Positions 17,302 to 24,852 of a stretch of DNA of 64,000 nucleotides are shown here, piece by piece (positions within the stretch are counted from its first letter, which is position 1; each line of letters starts with the position of its first letter). The stretch is from Variovorax paradoxus EPS (lineage in GTDB: Bacteria; Pseudomonadota; Gammaproteobacteria; Burkholderiales; Burkholderiaceae_C), in NCBI RefSeq assembly GCF_000184745.1, contig NC_014931.1, positions 5,642,001 through 5,706,000 on the forward strand. Direction: 5' to 3'. The position numbers and the translations under genes were made by a program. Below the pieces are notes generated by a model, which made no database searches, had not been told where the DNA came from, and saw only the letters and a program-made list of their open reading frames with translations.

Positions 17302-19125
17302 TTACTTCTTCTTCGCCGTGGCGGGATTCAGGCTCGTGATGCGCCCGCTCTCCGTGCCCGCGGTTTCGTCGATGACGGCGTTGATCAGCGTCGGGCGGCG
17401 CGAAGCAACAGCCTCGGTCAGGGCCTTCTGCAGTTCGTCGGCGGTGGTGGCATTGACGCCCACGCCGCCGAAGGCTTCCATCAGCTTGTCGTAGCGCGCG
17501 TTCTTCACGAACACGGTGGGCGCCACGTCGGCGGTGCCGCTCGAATTCACGTCGGTGCCGCGGTACACGCCGTTGTTGTTGAAGACGATGATGCAGATCG
17601 GCAGGTTGTAGCGGCAGATGGTCTCCACCTCCATGCCGCTGAAGCCGAAGGCGCTGTCGCCCTCGATGGCGATGACCGGCTTGTCGGTGACCACGGCCGC
17701 GGCAACGGCAAAGCCCATGCCGATGCCCATGATTCCCCAGGTGCCCACGTCCAGGCGCTTGCGCGGCTCGTACATGTCCACGATGCTCCGCGCGAAGTCC
17801 AGCGTGTTGGCGCCTTCGTTCACCACGATGGCGTCCGGCCGTGCCTTCACCTGGTCGCGGATCACGCTGAGCGCGCTGTGGAAGTTCATCGGCGACGGGC
17901 GCGCGGCGAGCGTCACGGCCATCTTCGAGAGGTTCTTGTCCTTGCGCTCGGCGATGGCGCCGGTCCACTCGGTCGGCGGCTTGGCCCACTTGGCGTCGAT
18001 GCCGCCCAACAGCGCCGCAACGCAGGAGCCGATGTCGCCGATCACCGGCGCGGCGATGGCCACGTTGCTGTCGATCTCGGTCGGTGCGATGTCGATCTGG
18101 ATGAACTGCTTGGCGCCCTTGTCCTCGGCCCAGGTCTTGCCCTTGCCGTGCGAGAGCAGCCAATTGAGGCGCGCGCCGATGAGGAGCACCACGTCGGCTT
18201 CCTGCAGCACATAGGAGCGTGCGGCGGCAGCCGATTGCACGTGCGTGTCGGGCAGCAGGCCCTTGGCCATCGACATCGGCAGGTAGGGAATACCCGTCTT
18301 CTCGACCAGTGCGCGGATGTCGGCATCGGCCTGCGCATACGCAGCGCCCTTGCCCAGCAGGATGAGCGGCTTCTTCGCGCCCTTGAGCAGGTCGAGTGCG
18401 CGCTTCACCGCATCGGGTGCGGGAATCTGGCGCGGTGCCGGATCGACCACCTTGATGAGCGATGCCTTGCCCTTGGCCGCATCCATGGTCTGCGCGAAAA
18501 GCTTGGCCGGCAGGTCGAGGTACACGCCACCCGGGCGACCCGACAGTGCCGAGCGGATGGCGCGAGCGATGCCCACGCCGATGTCTTCGGCGTGCAGCAC
18601 GCGGAAGGCGGCCTTGCAGAGAGGCTTGGCGATGGCCAGCTGGTCCATCTCTTCGTAGTCGCCCTGCTGCAAGTCGACGATTTCGCGTTCGCTCGATCCG
18701 CTGATGAGGATCATCGGGAAGCAGTTGGTGGTCGCGTTGGCCAGCGCCGTGAGGCCGTTCAGGAAGCCGGGGGCGGACACCGTGAGGCAGATGCCGGGCT
18801 TTTGCGTCAAGAAGCCTGCGGCTGCTGCGGCATTGCCGGCGTGTTGTTCGTGGCGGAATGAAATGACCCGCATGCCCTCGGCCTGCGCCATGCGCGTGAG
18901 GTCGGTGATCGGGATGCCGGGGAGGCCGAAGATGGTGTCGATGTCGTTCAGCTTCAGCGCATCGATGACCAGGTGGAAGCCGTCGGTCGTTTCGGCCTCC
19001 GGTGCGTCGTCCGCCACCGGTTTGAGGGCTCGCACGACCGCATCGCCGTCAACGGCCCGGCTCGTGGGCTTGAGGGCGTCGTCCAGGGTCGTGGATGCCT
19101 CTTTGTCCGTTCTTACTGAAGACAT
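17302..19125 (-). CDS. oxc: Oxalyl-CoA decarboxylase
   Basis: This 607-residue thiamine-diphosphate enzyme splits oxalyl-CoA into formyl-CoA and CO2, the central step of oxalate breakdown. Visible are the ThDP-activating Glu in [12 protein letters not shown] and the ThDP/Mg motif starting [11 protein letters not shown] and ending in FNNNG. The three-domain length is normal after residue ~45. The first ~45 residues (Ala/Asp/Glu-rich) extend beyond the known Oxalobacter enzyme. The start at 19125 was chosen for its AAGGAGAG site; the frame stays open to 19800 only because it runs antisense to the Crp/Fnr gene. It heads the operon with palindrome D 73 bp upstream. Confidence 0.96.
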   Translation of the reverse strand: MSSVRTDKEASTTLDDALKPTSRAVDGDAVVRALKPVADDAPEAETTDGFHLVIDALKLNDIDTIFGLPGIPITDLTRMAQAEGMRVISFRHEQHAGNAAAAAGFLTQKPGICLTVSAPGFLNGLTALANATTNCFPMILISGSSEREIVDLQQGDYEEMDQLAIAKPLCKAAFRVLHAEDIGVGIARAIRSALSGRPGGVYLDLPAKLFAQTMDAAKGKASLIKVVDPAPRQIPAPDAVKRALDLLKGAKKPLILLGKGAAYAQADADIRALVEKTGIPYLPMSMAKGLLPDTHVQSAAAARSYVLQEADVVLLIGARLNWLLSHGKGKTWAEDKGAKQFIQIDIAPTEIDSNVAIAAPVIGDIGSCVAALLGGIDAKWAKPPTEWTGAIAERKDKNLSKMAVTLAARPSPMNFHSALSVIRDQVKARPDAIVVNEGANTLDFARSIVDMYEPRKRLDVGTWGIMGIGMGFAVAAAVVTDKPVIAIEGDSAFGFSGMEVETICRYNLPICIIVFNNNGVYRGTDVNSSGTADVAPTVFVKNARYDKLMEAFGGVGVNATTADELQKALTEAVASRRPTLINAVIDETAGTESGRITSLNPATAKKK

Positions 19126-19168
19126 GTCTCTCCTTCTGCTTTGGTGAATGGCCGAGGCCCGAGCCGGG

Positions 19169-19174
19169 ACTATG
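19169..19174 (-). promoter_or_regulatory. Predicted -10 element of the oxc promoter
   Basis: CATAGT on the minus strand is the best -10 match of the five sites. It lies 23 nt downstream of palindrome D, placing the transcription start near 19162 and the palindrome centre near -42. Confidence 0.5.
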
Positions 19175-19197
19175 ATTCGGGGGCATGCTTTCGAACG

Positions 19198-19211
19198 TTG
19201 ACCTCGGTCAA
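19198..19211 (-). promoter_or_regulatory. Palindrome D, TTGAC-N4-GTCAA, between oxc and the Crp/Fnr gene
   Basis: On the minus strand this reads TTGACCGAGGTCAA; with flanking bases, GTTGAC...GTCAAC is symmetric over 16 bp. It faces the oxc operon with a CATAGT hexamer downstream. On the other side, 80 bp away, is the start of the regulator gene, so autoregulation is possible, but no matching -10 is seen in that direction. Confidence 0.75.
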
Positions 19212-19290
19212 CTTTCCGGAAAACGGCACCGGCCTGAACCAGAAGTTGGAACCAGAAGTTGTTGTTGCGAATTCGAGCAAGACGGGACCC

Positions 19291-19899
19291 ATGACGTTGT
19301 TGGAAAACCACCCGGAAAAAAACATCATTCGCGCGCAGCTCCGGCAGAACGTCCTGCTCAAGGACCTGAGCGAGAGCGACCGCGCAGAACTCGAAGCCCA
19401 CCTCGTGATCGTGGACGGCAACAAGGGCGATTTCCTGTTGCACCAGGGGGTGCGCGAGATGGAGCAGTACTTCATCCTCGACGGCATCCTGAAGCGGGTC
19501 GTGAGCAACCCCGAAGGCAAGGAAATGATCCTTCGCTTCGCCGACGAACACGACATGGAAACGAGCTATGCGGCACTGCGGCTGGGCACGCCGACGCCCT
19601 ACGGCATCGTGTGCGTCACCAAGGCCCGCGTGGCGAGCCTGCCGCTGAAGGAATGGATCACCTTCTTGAACCGGCACCCCGAGACGAAGGAGCTGTTCGA
19701 GTACCTGGTGATGAAGGGGATGAGCGAGATCATGGCGCACACGATCACGCTGCACTTGCTCGATGCGCCGGGGCGCGTGCACCGGTTCATGCGCAAGCAC
19801 CCGGAGCTGGAAGACCGGATTCCTAGCAAGGAGCTGGCTTCTTATCTGAATCTCTCCGCGGAAACCCTTAGTCGGCTTCGCAAGCGCGGGAAGATTTAG
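19291..19899 (+). CDS. Crp/Fnr-family transcriptional regulator, proposed regulator of the TTGAC-N4-GTCAA sites
   Basis: This 202-residue protein has an N-terminal cyclic-nucleotide-type beta-roll (~15-120), a dimer helix and a C-terminal winged HTH (~150-202). The recognition helix reads [11 protein letters not shown]: Glu191, Ser194 and Arg195 give the E-x-x-S-R pattern that in FNR proteins reads TTGA half-sites, while Crp has E-x-x-G-R. It lacks the FNR iron-sulfur cysteines; its only Cys is near 108. It should therefore sense something other than O2 through a [4Fe-4S] cluster. The ATG at 19291 has only a weak GACGGG upstream; the longer frame to 19141 would run through palindrome D. It is divergent from oxc. 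Ligand unknown. Confidence 0.9.
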   Translation: MTLLENHPEKNIIRAQLRQNVLLKDLSESDRAELEAHLVIVDGNKGDFLLHQGVREMEQYFILDGILKRVVSNPEGKEMILRFADEHDMETSYAALRLGTPTPYGIVCVTKARVASLPLKEWITFLNRHPETKELFEYLVMKGMSEIMAHTITLHLLDAPGRVHRFMRKHPELEDRIPSKELASYLNLSAETLSRLRKRGKI

Positions 19900-19917
19900 G
19901 CGCTGCCTGGGGATTTA

Positions 19918-19945
19918 CTCCCTCTCCCGCTTGCGGGAGAGGGAG
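19918..19945. terminator. 13-bp hairpin after the Crp/Fnr gene
   Basis: CTCCCTCTCCCGC and its exact complement flank a 2-base TT loop, 18 bp after the stop codon and just before the end of the convergent kinase-like gene. No long T run follows. It belongs to the same GGGAGAGGGAG family as the element at 9591-9704. Confidence 0.6.
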
Positions 19946-19962
19946 CAAGACAAAGCGCCGAC

Positions 19963-20799
19963 TCAGGTCTGCTTGGCCGATGCGAAACGGCGTGACGTCG
20001 CCATCAACCGCAGTTGGTTGTGCACACCGGTCACGCCGGGCACGGCGGCCGCCACCGCTTCGGTTTGCGCCCGCTCTTCGGAGTTCAAGACGATCCCGCG
20101 CAGGATCACCTCCCCCTGGTTCGCATCGACCGTCACGCGGATGTCGCTCGTCTCCGCCTGCTCCTTCAACGCCGCTTTCACGCGCGCCTGCAGCGCCATG
20201 TTTTTCAGCAACGCGCGCGACTCGGGCGTCTCCGCGAACTCGGGCCGTGCGACCAACTGGCGGATCTGCTCGACGCAGCTGTCGACGGTCACGCGATCGG
20301 TGTTGAGCACCAGGTCGTAGAGCACCGGGTCGCCCCATGTCACGCCGAACTGCGCATGCATGCGCGCCGCGTGCGCCTGGTCGCTGCGGCGGATCTCGGC
20401 TTCGGCGAATGCGGCGTCGTCGGTCTCGAGGTCGCCCATCAGCCACTCGACGCGCTTCTCCATGGAGCGCGTGATGCGCACGCACACCACGTGCGGCACG
20501 GGCCGCAAGAGGCAGGTGGCGCCCCAGCCGCGCAGCACGACGTTGCCACGGTCGGCCAGCGCGAAGAGCTCGTCGGCGGTGTAGAGCGCAACGCTGCGCT
20601 GGTCGGTCTTCAGGCGCTCGAAGAGCCCTGCCTTGCCGCCGCGCAGTCGGCCGATCAGGCTCTTGGAGACCTGCATCTTCTCGGCCACGTGGTCGATGAC
20701 CTCGTGGCGCATCACGGCGAGCGAGAGCGTTTCCGCGAGCTTGACCGAAACGTCCTTGGCGAGGGAACCCATCTCCTGGGTCAGTGCGATGACTGGCAT
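19963..20799 (-). CDS. Cytidylate-kinase-like domain fused to a BON domain
   Basis: This 278-residue protein has an N-terminal cytidylate-kinase-2-like region (~1-200; VIALTQEMGSLAKDVSVKLAE) and a C-terminal BON domain (~205-270; SDIRVTVDANQGEVILRGIV). The family's nucleotide loop is normally GSGG-rich; here it reads GSLAKD, so ATP binding may be weakened or lost. It starts 25 bp after the TctA stop in the same direction and is probably translated from the transporter mRNA. BON domains often bind membranes or envelope parts, so a role in sensing or adjusting the transporter is conceivable but unproven. Confidence 0.82.
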   Translation of the reverse strand: MPVIALTQEMGSLAKDVSVKLAETLSLAVMRHEVIDHVAEKMQVSKSLIGRLRGGKAGLFERLKTDQRSVALYTADELFALADRGNVVLRGWGATCLLRPVPHVVCVRITRSMEKRVEWLMGDLETDDAAFAEAEIRRSDQAHAARMHAQFGVTWGDPVLYDLVLNTDRVTVDSCVEQIRQLVARPEFAETPESRALLKNMALQARVKAALKEQAETSDIRVTVDANQGEVILRGIVLNSEERAQTEAVAAAVPGVTGVHNQLRLMATSRRFASAKQT

Positions 20800-20824
20800 G
20801 TGTGTGCTCCTTGTGCTTTCTCGT

Positions 20825-22357
20825 TCAATCCACCGGACGCTCGACGGCGAACTCGTCGGGCTTCTTCGGCGGCTTGATGAGGGCGATGCCCTTGGAGATC
20901 AGCGGCCAGAACAACAGCACCAAAGCCAGCGTCGTGATGCCGCCCACCAGCGGGTTGGAGAACATGATCATCACGTCGCCTTGCGAGACCAGCATGGCCT
21001 GCCGGAACGAGTCTTCGGCCTTGTCCCCGAGCACCAGTGCAAGCACCAGCGGCGCGAGCGGGAAGTCGAGCTTCTTGAACAGATAGCCGATGACGCCGAA
21101 ACCGAGCATGAACCAGATGTCGAGCATCGCGTTGTGCACGGTGTAGGCACCGATCGCGCAGATCACGATGATCACCGGCGCGATGATCGAGAACGGAATG
21201 CGCAGGATCGAGGCGAACAGCGGCACCGTGCTCAGCACCACGATCAGGCCCACGATGTTGCCCAGGTACATGCTGGCGATGAGGCCCCAGACGAAGTCCT
21301 TCTGCTCGACGAAGAGCAGCGGTCCGGGCTGCAGGCCCCAGATCAGCAGGCCGCCCAGCAGCACGGCGGCGGTCGGTGAACCGGGGATGCCCAGCGCCAG
21401 CATCGGCAGCAGCGCGCTGGTGCCTGCCGCGTGCGCCGCGGTCTCGGGGGCGACGACGCCTTCCATCTGGCCGGTGCCGAACTTGGAGCCCTTCTTCGAC
21501 ATCTTCTTGGCGAGGCCGTAGGCCATGAACGAAGCCGGTGTGGCGCCGCCGGGCGTGATGCCCATCCAGATGCCGATGAGCGAGCTGCGCAGCGACGTGA
21601 CCCAGTACTGCGGCAGTTGCTTCCAGGTCTGCAGCACGACCTTGGGGTCGATCTTCGCGCTCTTGCCGGAGAACTTCAGGCCCTCTTCCATCGACAGCAA
21701 AATCTCGCCGATGCCGAAGAGGCCGATCACCGCGATCAGGAAGTCGAAGCCGCGCATCAGCTCGGGCTGGCCGAAGGTCAGGCGCAGTTGGCCGGTGACC
21801 GTGTCCATGCCGACCGAGGCGAGCGCGAAGCCGAGCGCCATCGACGCGAGGATCTTGAACGGCGACCCTTTCCCCATGCCGACGAAGCTGCAGAAGGTCA
21901 GCAAGTACACCGCAAAGAATTCGGGCGACCCGAACTTGAGCGCGAACTTCGCGACCAGCGGCGCGAGGAAGGTGATCATCACCACCGCGATGAAGGCACC
22001 CACGAACGACGACGTGAAAGCCGTGGTGAGCGCGGCACCCGCGTTGCCCTGCTGTGCCATCGGATAGCCATCGAAGGTGGTGGCAACCGACCAGGGCTCG
22101 CCGGGGATGTTGAACAAAATCGAGGTGATGGCCCCGCCGAACAACGCACCCCAGTAGATGCACGACAACATGATGATGGCCGAGGTCGGCGACATCGTGA
22201 ACGTGAGGGGCAACAGAATCGCCACCCCGTTGGCGCCGCCCAGCCCCGGCAGCACGCCGATGAGCACGCCAAGAATGATCCCCACGAACATCAGTGCGAT
22301 GTTCATCGGGGTCAGGATCACTGCAAAGCCCTGCATCAGGGCGCTGATTTCGTCCAT
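20825..22357 (-). CDS. tctA: Tripartite tricarboxylate transporter, large permease subunit (TctA family)
   Basis: This 510-residue inner-membrane protein has about 12 hydrophobic segments and is the large permease of a TTT system driven by ion gradients. The family's signatures are visible near residues 20-45 (GVLIGVLPGLGGANGVAILLP region) and in the second repeat (MGITPGGATPASFMAYGLA; LGIPGSPTAAVLLGGL). It is preceded by tctB (19 bp) and followed by the kinase-like/BON gene. The substrate cannot be read from sequence. The location and palindrome E upstream of the receptor gene suggest oxalate or a related carboxylate. Confidence 0.94.
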   Translation of the reverse strand: MDEISALMQGFAVILTPMNIALMFVGIILGVLIGVLPGLGGANGVAILLPLTFTMSPTSAIIMLSCIYWGALFGGAITSILFNIPGEPWSVATTFDGYPMAQQGNAGAALTTAFTSSFVGAFIAVVMITFLAPLVAKFALKFGSPEFFAVYLLTFCSFVGMGKGSPFKILASMALGFALASVGMDTVTGQLRLTFGQPELMRGFDFLIAVIGLFGIGEILLSMEEGLKFSGKSAKIDPKVVLQTWKQLPQYWVTSLRSSLIGIWMGITPGGATPASFMAYGLAKKMSKKGSKFGTGQMEGVVAPETAAHAAGTSALLPMLALGIPGSPTAAVLLGGLLIWGLQPGPLLFVEQKDFVWGLIASMYLGNIVGLIVVLSTVPLFASILRIPFSIIAPVIIVICAIGAYTVHNAMLDIWFMLGFGVIGYLFKKLDFPLAPLVLALVLGDKAEDSFRQAMLVSQGDVMIMFSNPLVGGITTLALVLLFWPLISKGIALIKPPKKPDEFAVERPVD

Positions 22358-22376
22358 TTCGCTGTGCTCCGTGAGT

Positions 22377-22898
22377 TCAGTAGCCGAGGAACCGGAGGGG
22401 GTCGAGTGCGCCCTTGAACAGGGGCACCTTGAACCACACCTCGAACATGCAGAAGAAGACCGTGTTGACCGCGAGGGCCGCGATCACGCTCTTCACCCAC
22501 GAGTACTTGCCCAGCACGATCATGAAGAGCGCGATGTAGATCGCCGATGCGACATACAGCCCCACGAAGGTGATGCACAGCACGTACACGCTGGCCGGCA
22601 CCAGCACCGAGAGCACGCGCTTGAGCTGCACCGAATCCACGAACACCTCGGTGTTGCGGTTCTTGCCGAGCAGTGCCTGGTACAGGATGCCCGCGCCCGA
22701 GATCGTGATGATCACGCCGATGAAGAACGGGAAGTAACCCGACCCCGGCCCATCGGTCGTCCAGCCCGCGCCGAGCTTGCGGGCCTCGAACACCACCACC
22801 AGCCCGATGATGAGCAGCAGCGCCGCGACCACCGCCTCGACCACGTAGGTGGCGACGCCCGAACGCGGCGCCCCATCGGAAATTTCTTCGTGCTCCAT
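22377..22898 (-). CDS. tctB: Tripartite tricarboxylate transporter, small permease subunit (TctB family)
   Basis: This 173-residue membrane protein has four predicted helices (starting ~20, 60, 95, 125). The GSGYFPFFIGVII stretch after the first helix is typical of TctB proteins. The ATG at 22898 was chosen because it begins just before the first helix; the sequence further up is repeat DNA. It is co-transcribed with tctA. The receptor gene lies upstream but is separated by a 325-bp stretch of REP-derived repeats, which may lower expression of the permease relative to the receptor. Confidence 0.88.
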   Translation of the reverse strand: MEHEEISDGAPRSGVATYVVEAVVAALLLIIGLVVVFEARKLGAGWTTDGPGSGYFPFFIGVIITISGAGILYQALLGKNRNTEVFVDSVQLKRVLSVLVPASVYVLCITFVGLYVASAIYIALFMIVLGKYSWVKSVIAALAVNTVFFCMFEVWFKVPLFKGALDPLRFLGY

Positions 22899-22959
22899 GG
22901 AGCCCCCATCGTTTGTGTGTGAGAGAAAGAAAGCGCCATCGCGCCAGTCAACCAAAAAA

Positions 22960-23077
22960 CCGTTCGCTGATCGGCAGCCAACCGTTCGCTCCGATCAACA
23001 GCCAACCGTTCGCCCCGATCAACAACCAACCCTTCGCGCTGATCAACAACCAACCCTTCGCGCTGATCAACAACCAA
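22960..23077. repeat. Minisatellite of five 22-24-bp units built on the REP head
   Basis: The units start at 22960, 22982, 23006, 23030 and 23054. The consensus is CCGTTCGC-CTGATCAAC-AACCAA in pieces; the last two units are identical. Each begins like the REP arm (CCGTTCxCGCTGA) and switches to TCAACAACCAA. The array runs into a complete REP at 23078. Confidence 0.85.
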
Positions 23078-23192
23078 CCGTTCACGCTGAGCTTGTCGAA
23101 GCGCCGCGCAAGGCTTCGACAAGCTCAGCCCGAACGGGCGGCGAGGCGAAAGAGCCCGTGCATCCTGAGCCTGTCGAAGGGAGCCCGAACGG
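23078..23192. repeat. REP hairpin plus a further partial REP copy
   Basis: CCGTTCACGCTGAGCTTGTC pairs with GACAAGCTCAGCCCGAACGG (ending 23137). A diverged half, CCTGAGCCTGTCGAAGG, followed by GAGCCCGAACGG, ends at 23192, 31 bp before the end of the TctC gene. The whole 22899-23223 gap between tctC and tctB contains only this repeat DNA. Confidence 0.8.
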
Positions 23193-23223
23193 TTGTCGTC
23201 AATTCATCGACCGCGAGTCCGGC

Positions 23224-24255
23224 TTACTTGTTGCTGGCCAGGAAGCCCGCGTCCGACATCAGCGTGCGGTGCGTCGTTTCGGCCGTGGTGAGCCAGTCGG
23301 CAAAGGGCTTGCCGGTCATGAAGGTCGGGTTGAAGGCACCCTTCTCCATGTATTCCTTCCACTCCGGCGTGGCGGCCACCTTGGTCAAGAGGTCCGTATA
23401 GAACTTGAGCTGCTCGGGCGTGACGCCGGCGGGCATGAAGATGCCGCGCAGCATCGTGTACTTGGTGGGCACGCCCGCTTCCTTGCAGGTGGGCACGTCG
23501 TTCCACGATTGCGTGTCCGTCACCTTCGCCTTGAAGGGCATGCGCTCGTCGTCGAACACGCACAGCGCGCGCAGCTTGCCGGCGCGCCATTGCGCAACGG
23601 CTTCGATCGGGTTGTTGACCGTCGAATGCACGTGGCCGCCCACCAGCTGCACCGCGACTTCGCCGCCGCCCTTGAAGGGCACGTAGATGAACTTGGTGCC
23701 CGTGGCTTTCTCGAGCGCCACGGTGATGATCTGGTCTTCCTGCTTGGAGCCGGTGCCGGCCATCTTGAACTTGTTGGGGCCCGCGGCCTTGGTCGCCGCG
23801 ATGTATTCGCCGGCCGTCTTGTAGGGCGCGTCGACGTTGGTCCACAGCACGAACTGGTCGAGCGCCAGCATCGCGACGGGCGTCATGTCCTTCCAGTTGA
23901 AGGGCACGCCGGTGGCCATGGGCGTGGTGAACAGGTTCGACAGCGAGATGATGATCTTGTGCGGATCGCCCTTGGCTTCCTTCACCGCCAGAAAGCCTTC
24001 GGCGCCCGCGCCGCCCGACTTGTTGACGACGATGAGCGGCTCTTTCATGAGCTTGTATTTGATGACGATGCCTTGCAGCAGCCGCCCCATCTGGTCGGCG
24101 CCGCCGCCGGTGCCGGCGGGGATCACGAACTCCACGGGTTTGGACGGCTCCCACGCGAAGGCGGGGGTGGCTGCGGCCAACGCCAGGACGGCCGCGCCAA
24201 GGGCTTTTGCAGGCCAGCTGCGGACGGCCTGCGAAGCGATGTTTTTCATCGTCAT
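23224..24255 (-). CDS. tctC: Tripartite tricarboxylate transporter receptor (TctC/Bug family)
   Basis: This is a 343-residue periplasmic solute-binding protein. The signal peptide covers about the first 28 residues (basic MTMKNIASQAVR, hydrophobic AVLALAAATPAFA, cleavage before WEPSKP). The mature Bug fold shows the conserved beta strand VEFVIPAGTGGGADQ and the ligand-loop region GTGSKQEDQI. The ATG at 24255 has GGAG 6 nt upstream; the Met at 24249 is the alternative. Palindrome E lies ~100 bp upstream. It is the first gene of tctC-tctB-tctA and probably delivers oxalate or a related carboxylate (inference from context only). Confidence 0.93.
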   Translation of the reverse strand: MTMKNIASQAVRSWPAKALGAAVLALAAATPAFAWEPSKPVEFVIPAGTGGGADQMGRLLQGIVIKYKLMKEPLIVVNKSGGAGAEGFLAVKEAKGDPHKIIISLSNLFTTPMATGVPFNWKDMTPVAMLALDQFVLWTNVDAPYKTAGEYIAATKAAGPNKFKMAGTGSKQEDQIITVALEKATGTKFIYVPFKGGGEVAVQLVGGHVHSTVNNPIEAVAQWRAGKLRALCVFDDERMPFKAKVTDTQSWNDVPTCKEAGVPTKYTMLRGIFMPAGVTPEQLKFYTDLLTKVAATPEWKEYMEKGAFNPTFMTGKPFADWLTTAETTHRTLMSDAGFLASNK

Positions 24256-24354
24256 GTCTGTCTCCAATCTGTGTAGGGTTCGCCCTTTTTTATTCTTGGA
24301 TCTGAGCGGAGATACGAACAGGGCGGATGTTGCGCGCACGCGTTCCGCGTCGAC

Positions 24355-24368
24355 TTGACCGTGGTCAA
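24355..24368 (-). promoter_or_regulatory. Palindrome E, TTGAC-N4-GTCAA, upstream of the tctCBA operon
   Basis: TTGACCACGGTCAA on the minus strand is followed 22 nt later by CAACAT (24332-24327), a weak -10. Its centre is ~106 bp from the receptor start codon. It is the fifth perfect copy of the motif. Confidence 0.7.
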
Positions 24369-24509
24369 CTTCTTGGAGATTTCGTATCGGGGTTAGCCCG
24401 CGCTGGCCGGTTTTTTGCAGTGCAGCGAAGCGGCGGCGGGAACCCTATAAAATCGCGGCGCGCACCGGCAACCCCTCGCCGGCCGGCTACCCAGCCCATC
24501 GCGCCAGAT

Positions 24510-24584
24510 GTCTTCGTAGTTCAATGGATAGAACGGGGTCCTCCTAAGACTCAGATACAGGTTCGATTCCTGTCGAAGGCACCA
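24510..24584 (+). tRNA. tRNA-Arg (anticodon CCU)
   Basis: A full cloverleaf of 75 nt includes an encoded CCA. The acceptor arms GTCTTCG and CGAAGGC pair (one G-T), the T arm reads CAGGTTCGATTCCTG, and the anticodon loop CTCCTAA gives CCU, reading AGG codons. The 3' ends of such genes are frequent integration sites, and a toxin-antitoxin pair and unknown genes follow. I did not find a second copy of the tRNA 3' end in the window. The 24585-24852 stretch after it holds no gene that I can support. Confidence 0.96.
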
Positions 24585-24819
24585 AAAACCCTGTCGTTTC
24601 TCAAAAGTTTTTTGGCCCGGACAAAACCGGGAACTTGCTCCTTGCCGAACAGCACATCCGTTGGTCTGAGCGTCAAACCAAACGGGACGGCCGCAAGAAG
24701 AAAAAGCAAGCAAGCGATACCCGGAATACAGCATTCATGCGGTAAGCCGCTGAATCAGCGGCGGTTTGAGCATGAACTTTCCACCTGCCTTGAAACTCAT
24801 CCCATACTGCCCCAATTTA

Positions 24820-24834
24820 TACCGTTGAACGGTA
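24820..24834. promoter_or_regulatory. Palindromic operator of the higBA pair
   Basis: TACCGTT-G-AACGGTA is a perfect 15-bp palindrome 19 bp before the toxin start codon. It overlaps a TTTATAC -10-like element. This is the normal place for a HigA autorepressor site. Confidence 0.65.
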
Positions 24835-24852
24835 AGCAGCATACAATCACCC

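Noticed and set aside
19212..19239. A promoter toward the Crp/Fnr gene using palindrome D with the same spacing.
   Set aside because: At 22-23 nt on that side the hexamer (CTGAAC) has no resemblance to a -10 element.
19126..19800. An apparent 225-residue N-terminal extension of oxc, in frame and open.
   Set aside because: It runs antisense through the Crp/Fnr gene and the promoter palindrome. The start at 19125 has a strong ribosome site. Long antisense frames are common in high-GC DNA.
22960..23077. Regularly spaced short repeats, considered as a CRISPR array.
   Set aside because: The 22-24-bp units are directly adjacent with no unique spacers and no cas genes; they are tandem repeats derived from a REP.
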